A stretch of DNA of 5,715 nucleotides. Origin: Opitutaceae bacterium (lineage in GTDB: Bacteria > Verrucomicrobiota > Verrucomicrobiia > Opitutales > Opitutaceae). Where the stretch lies: assembly GCA_031282705.1 (NCBI GenBank), contig JAITDF010000489.1, positions 1 to 5,715 on the forward strand. Direction: 5' to 3'. Below, piece after piece: positions 3,920-5,715 of the stretch. The notes under the pieces were generated by a model that had not been told where the DNA came from, did no database searches, and saw only the letters and a program-made list of their open reading frames with translations. The stretch's first letter is position 1. Each line of letters opens with the position of its first letter. The translations under genes were made by a program, and so were the position numbers.

Positions 3920-5715
3920 ATGCCTGTCGAAAAGGAAACACTCAATCGAATACCCGGAGAAGACGTCCGGGCGCCGGGGAAGGGGCGGCGGGTGGCGTCG
4001 GCGTTGGGCGGGATCGGGCTGCGGGTCGGGCCGGTGATCGGCGCGGCGGTGTTGACGAGGGGGAAGGGCCTGGGGGCGACGTCGGCGGCGATGGCGACGG
4101 GGGGCTTTGGCGGGGGTGCGCTGGCGCAGGGGTGGGAGCGGTTGATGGGGACGCGGAAGAAGTTTTCAATCACGGAGCTTGGTCTTGACACGGTGCTGGC
4201 GGCGATACCGGGGGCGGCGACGACGCGGCTGGCGAAGGATTTGGGCCGGGGGGCGCGCGCGGCGGTGATGGCGGGCGAGGGGGCCGGGCTGGGGGCGGCG
4301 TATGAGGCGACGAGGCAGGCGCTCGACGAGGACGAGATGAACTGGGGGCAGATTGGTTTCGCCGGCGGCGTGGGCGCGTTGCTGGGCGGCATAATCGGTG
4401 TGACGCCGGCGGTGTGGGAGCGGCTGGCGGGGAAGACGCCGAAGGGCGCCGCGGAGGAGATCGGGGGGATGTTGAGGGAGAACGAGGCCGAGGCGGCGCG
4501 GCTGGCGGAGGCGCGGTTGAGGCAGTCGCCGCGGGGCGGGGAGTTGCTGCGGGAGCAGTTGAGGCGGGAGGCGGAGCTTGCGCGGCAGAAGGCGGCGTTG
4601 CTGGAGGCGCAGGAGCGGTTGAACGCGAGGCCGGGGATAAACACGGGGCGCCCGGCGAAGAGCGCGGGGGAGAGCGCCGGGGTGCTGCACGCCGCGAAGG
4701 AGCGGGCGATGCCGGAGGTGAAGAGCGCGCGGGAGAGCGCGGCGGTGTTTGAGGGGACGGAGGCGGAGCGGAACGCGCGGCAGAGCGCGGCCGGCGGGGA
4801 GGCGCTGCGGGGCGAGCCGGGGGCCGACGCGGTGGCGGGCCGGGCGGCGGCGCGGCAGGGAAGCGGGCCGGTGGCGGAGGGCGGGATTCCGATTTTGGAG
4901 CGGGGGGAGGCGGTTGACCCGCGGCTGGTTGACCCGAGGCCGGACGACCCTTTGGCGGGGCATTATCAGAGGCCGGTGGAAAGGGACGTGGGGCAGGCCG
5001 GGCGGGTGATGCCGGTGGAGCCTGCGCCGGTGCGGGCGGGCGCGGGCGAGATCATCGTGCCGGGGGTGGGGGCCGAGACGAGGCCGGCCAGGCCGGCGAA
5101 CCGGCTGGGGATCAAGCAGGGGGACAATTTAACGGCGGAGCAGCGCGGGGCGGAGGAGCGGTTTGCGGACTTTCTGAACTCGAAGACGGACGAGGAGCTT
5201 GACGCGTTGTATGACGCGCTGCCGGATGCGCAGGGCGGGCGTATGCTCAACACGGATGTCATGCGGGAATTGAGCCCCGACTATGTGCGCGACCCGCAGA
5301 CGCACGCACCATCCACACACGAGGGGGCGTCCGCCTATATCCACAGGAGATATTTGCGCGAGCTTGAGAAAAAACAGGACAGCACGCCGGTGGTGGAGTT
5401 CATGGCCGGCGGGCCGGGCAGCGGGAAAAGCACGGCGGTGACACCGACGGGGCATATCGTGTATGACCGGACGCTGAGTAATTTTGACGATGCGGTGAGC
5501 GACATCGAAGCGGCGTTGAAAACGGGGCGAGCGGTCCGTATCAGCTATGTGCACACGCCGGTTGAAAAGGCCGTTGAGCTTGCCGCGAAGAGAAAGCGGC
5601 GCGTGCCCACTGAATATCTGGGAAAATCGCACCACGACGCGCAGGACACGATCATCCGGCTTGCTGAAAAGTATAAGGACAATCCCGATGTTAAAATACG
5701 GGTCACGGACAACAG
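3920..5715 (+). CDS. Large protein with zeta-toxin-like P-loop domain, phage/ICE polyvalent type (3' truncated)
   Basis: One frame runs without a stop from ATG 3920 to the window end (598 codons), so the C-terminus is missing. Residues 30-165 hold several Gly/Ala-rich, weakly hydrophobic stretches (e.g. IGAAVL near 40, GGVGALLGGIIGV near 149-161), possibly membrane-active. Residues ~178-300 are charged and helical, likely coiled coil. A proline-rich linker follows to ~395. NTDVMRELSPDY (444-455) and the helix 464-485 precede a Walker A motif, GGPGSGKST (497-505, lysine 503). Then come IVYDRTLSNFDDA (513-525), RVPTEYL (561-567) and H571/H572. As I recall the family, an N-T-D-x-x-R-E-L-S-P segment before the P-loop and R-x-V-P after it mark zeta-toxin-like kinase domains in large phage or conjugative-element proteins; zeta toxins phosphorylate UDP-N-acetylglucosamine. 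The substrate here is unknown and no antitoxin is visible. Only AAGAAG lies upstream as a weak ribosome-binding site. That the frame is coding is nearly certain; the family call is moderate. Confidence 0.75.
   Translation, partial: MPVEKETLNRIPGEDVRAPGKGRRVASALGGIGLRVGPVIGAAVLTRGKGLGATSAAMATGGFGGGALAQGWERLMGTRKKFSITELGLDTVLAAIPGAATTRLAKDLGRGARAAVMAGEGAGLGAAYEATRQALDEDEMNWGQIGFAGGVGALLGGIIGVTPAVWERLAGKTPKGAAEEIGGMLRENEAEAARLAEARLRQSPRGGELLREQLRREAELARQKAALLEAQERLNARPGINTGRPAKSAGESAGVLHAAKERAMPEVKSARESAAVFEGTEAERNARQSAAGGEALRGEPGADAVAGRAAARQGSGPVAEGGIPILERGEAVDPRLVDPRPDDPLAGHYQRPVERDVGQAGRVMPVEPAPVRAGAGEIIVPGVGAETRPARPANRLGIKQGDNLTAEQRGAEERFADFLNSKTDEELDALYDALPDAQGGRMLNTDVMRELSPDYVRDPQTHAPSTHEGASAYIHRRYLRELEKKQDSTPVVEFMAGGPGSGKSTAVTPTGHIVYDRTLSNFDDAVSDIEAALKTGRAVRISYVHTPVEKAVELAAKRKRRVPTEYLGKSHHDAQDTIIRLAEKYKDNPDVKIRVTDN
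4658..4750 (+). repeat. Imperfect internal repeat in the P-loop protein
   Basis: Residues 247-256 (KSAGESAGVL) and 268-277 (KSARESAAVF) match at 7 of 10 positions, 21 residues apart, with the DNA similar too (AAGAGCGCG and GGGAGAGCGC in both). This fits a helical, repeat-built coiled-coil region and is probably an old internal duplication. Confidence 0.5.

Noticed and set aside
3871..4963. Minus-strand open frames of ~260 codons (3871-4644 and 4166-4963)
   Set aside because: They are Pro/Arg/Ser-rich antisense of the plus-strand frame that carries a Walker A motif and coiled-coil sequence.
5129..5635. A 168-codon minus-strand open frame
   Set aside because: It lies opposite the P-loop domain of the plus-strand protein and shows no recognisable motif.

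Overview
The window is GC-rich bacterial DNA carrying a tRNA gene, two minus-strand housekeeping-type genes and the start of a large plus-strand gene. GC content, gene style and the number of short dispersed palindromic and heptanucleotide repeats suggest Verrucomicrobiota, perhaps an Opitutaceae-like organism. That placement is inference from general resemblance; no marker gene here fixes it.

Layout from left to right: (1) 2-253, plus strand, is the C-terminal end of an unrecognised protein that ends in a perfect 15-bp tandem duplication. (2) 285-360, minus strand, is a complete tRNA-Arg(CCU) with an encoded CCA end and a terminator-like hairpin after it. (3) 361-687 has no convincing gene but holds several hairpins, including terminator candidates for the next gene. 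(4) 688-2055, minus strand, is an intact PLP-dependent threonine synthase (thrC). (5) 2056-2379 is a repeat-rich intergenic block: a 19-bp stem-loop, 9-bp tandem units and a long imperfect palindrome whose two inner hairpins differ by compensatory base changes. (6) 2380-3890, minus strand, is an RsmB/NOP-family rRNA cytosine-C5 methyltransferase gene whose two halves lie in different frames. (7) 3920 to the window end, plus strand, is one uninterrupted frame of 598 codons with no stop: a glycine/alanine-rich and coiled-coil N-terminal part followed by a P-loop domain resembling zeta-toxin-like kinases of phage or ICE polyvalent proteins.

The main discovery is in the methyltransferase gene. 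It carries three different blocks of heptanucleotide repeats (GTCCATC, GGAATGC, GGAATTT/GGGATTT), and each unit is stop-free in all six frames. One block lies in a 51-bp segment between two perfect 14-bp direct repeats. The 65-bp offset (51 + 14) equals 2 modulo 3, which is exactly the observed frame break, and removing 65 bp on paper rejoins the two halves in frame. This looks like a small repeat insertion caught in a core gene. A single missing G in a G5 run inside the insert would explain the frame break equally well.

thrC and the methyltransferase gene point the same way but are 324 bp apart across the repeat block, so they are probably transcribed separately. The methyltransferase and the 3920 gene diverge with only 29 bp between their start codons. 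No functional link between any two genes can be shown from this sequence.
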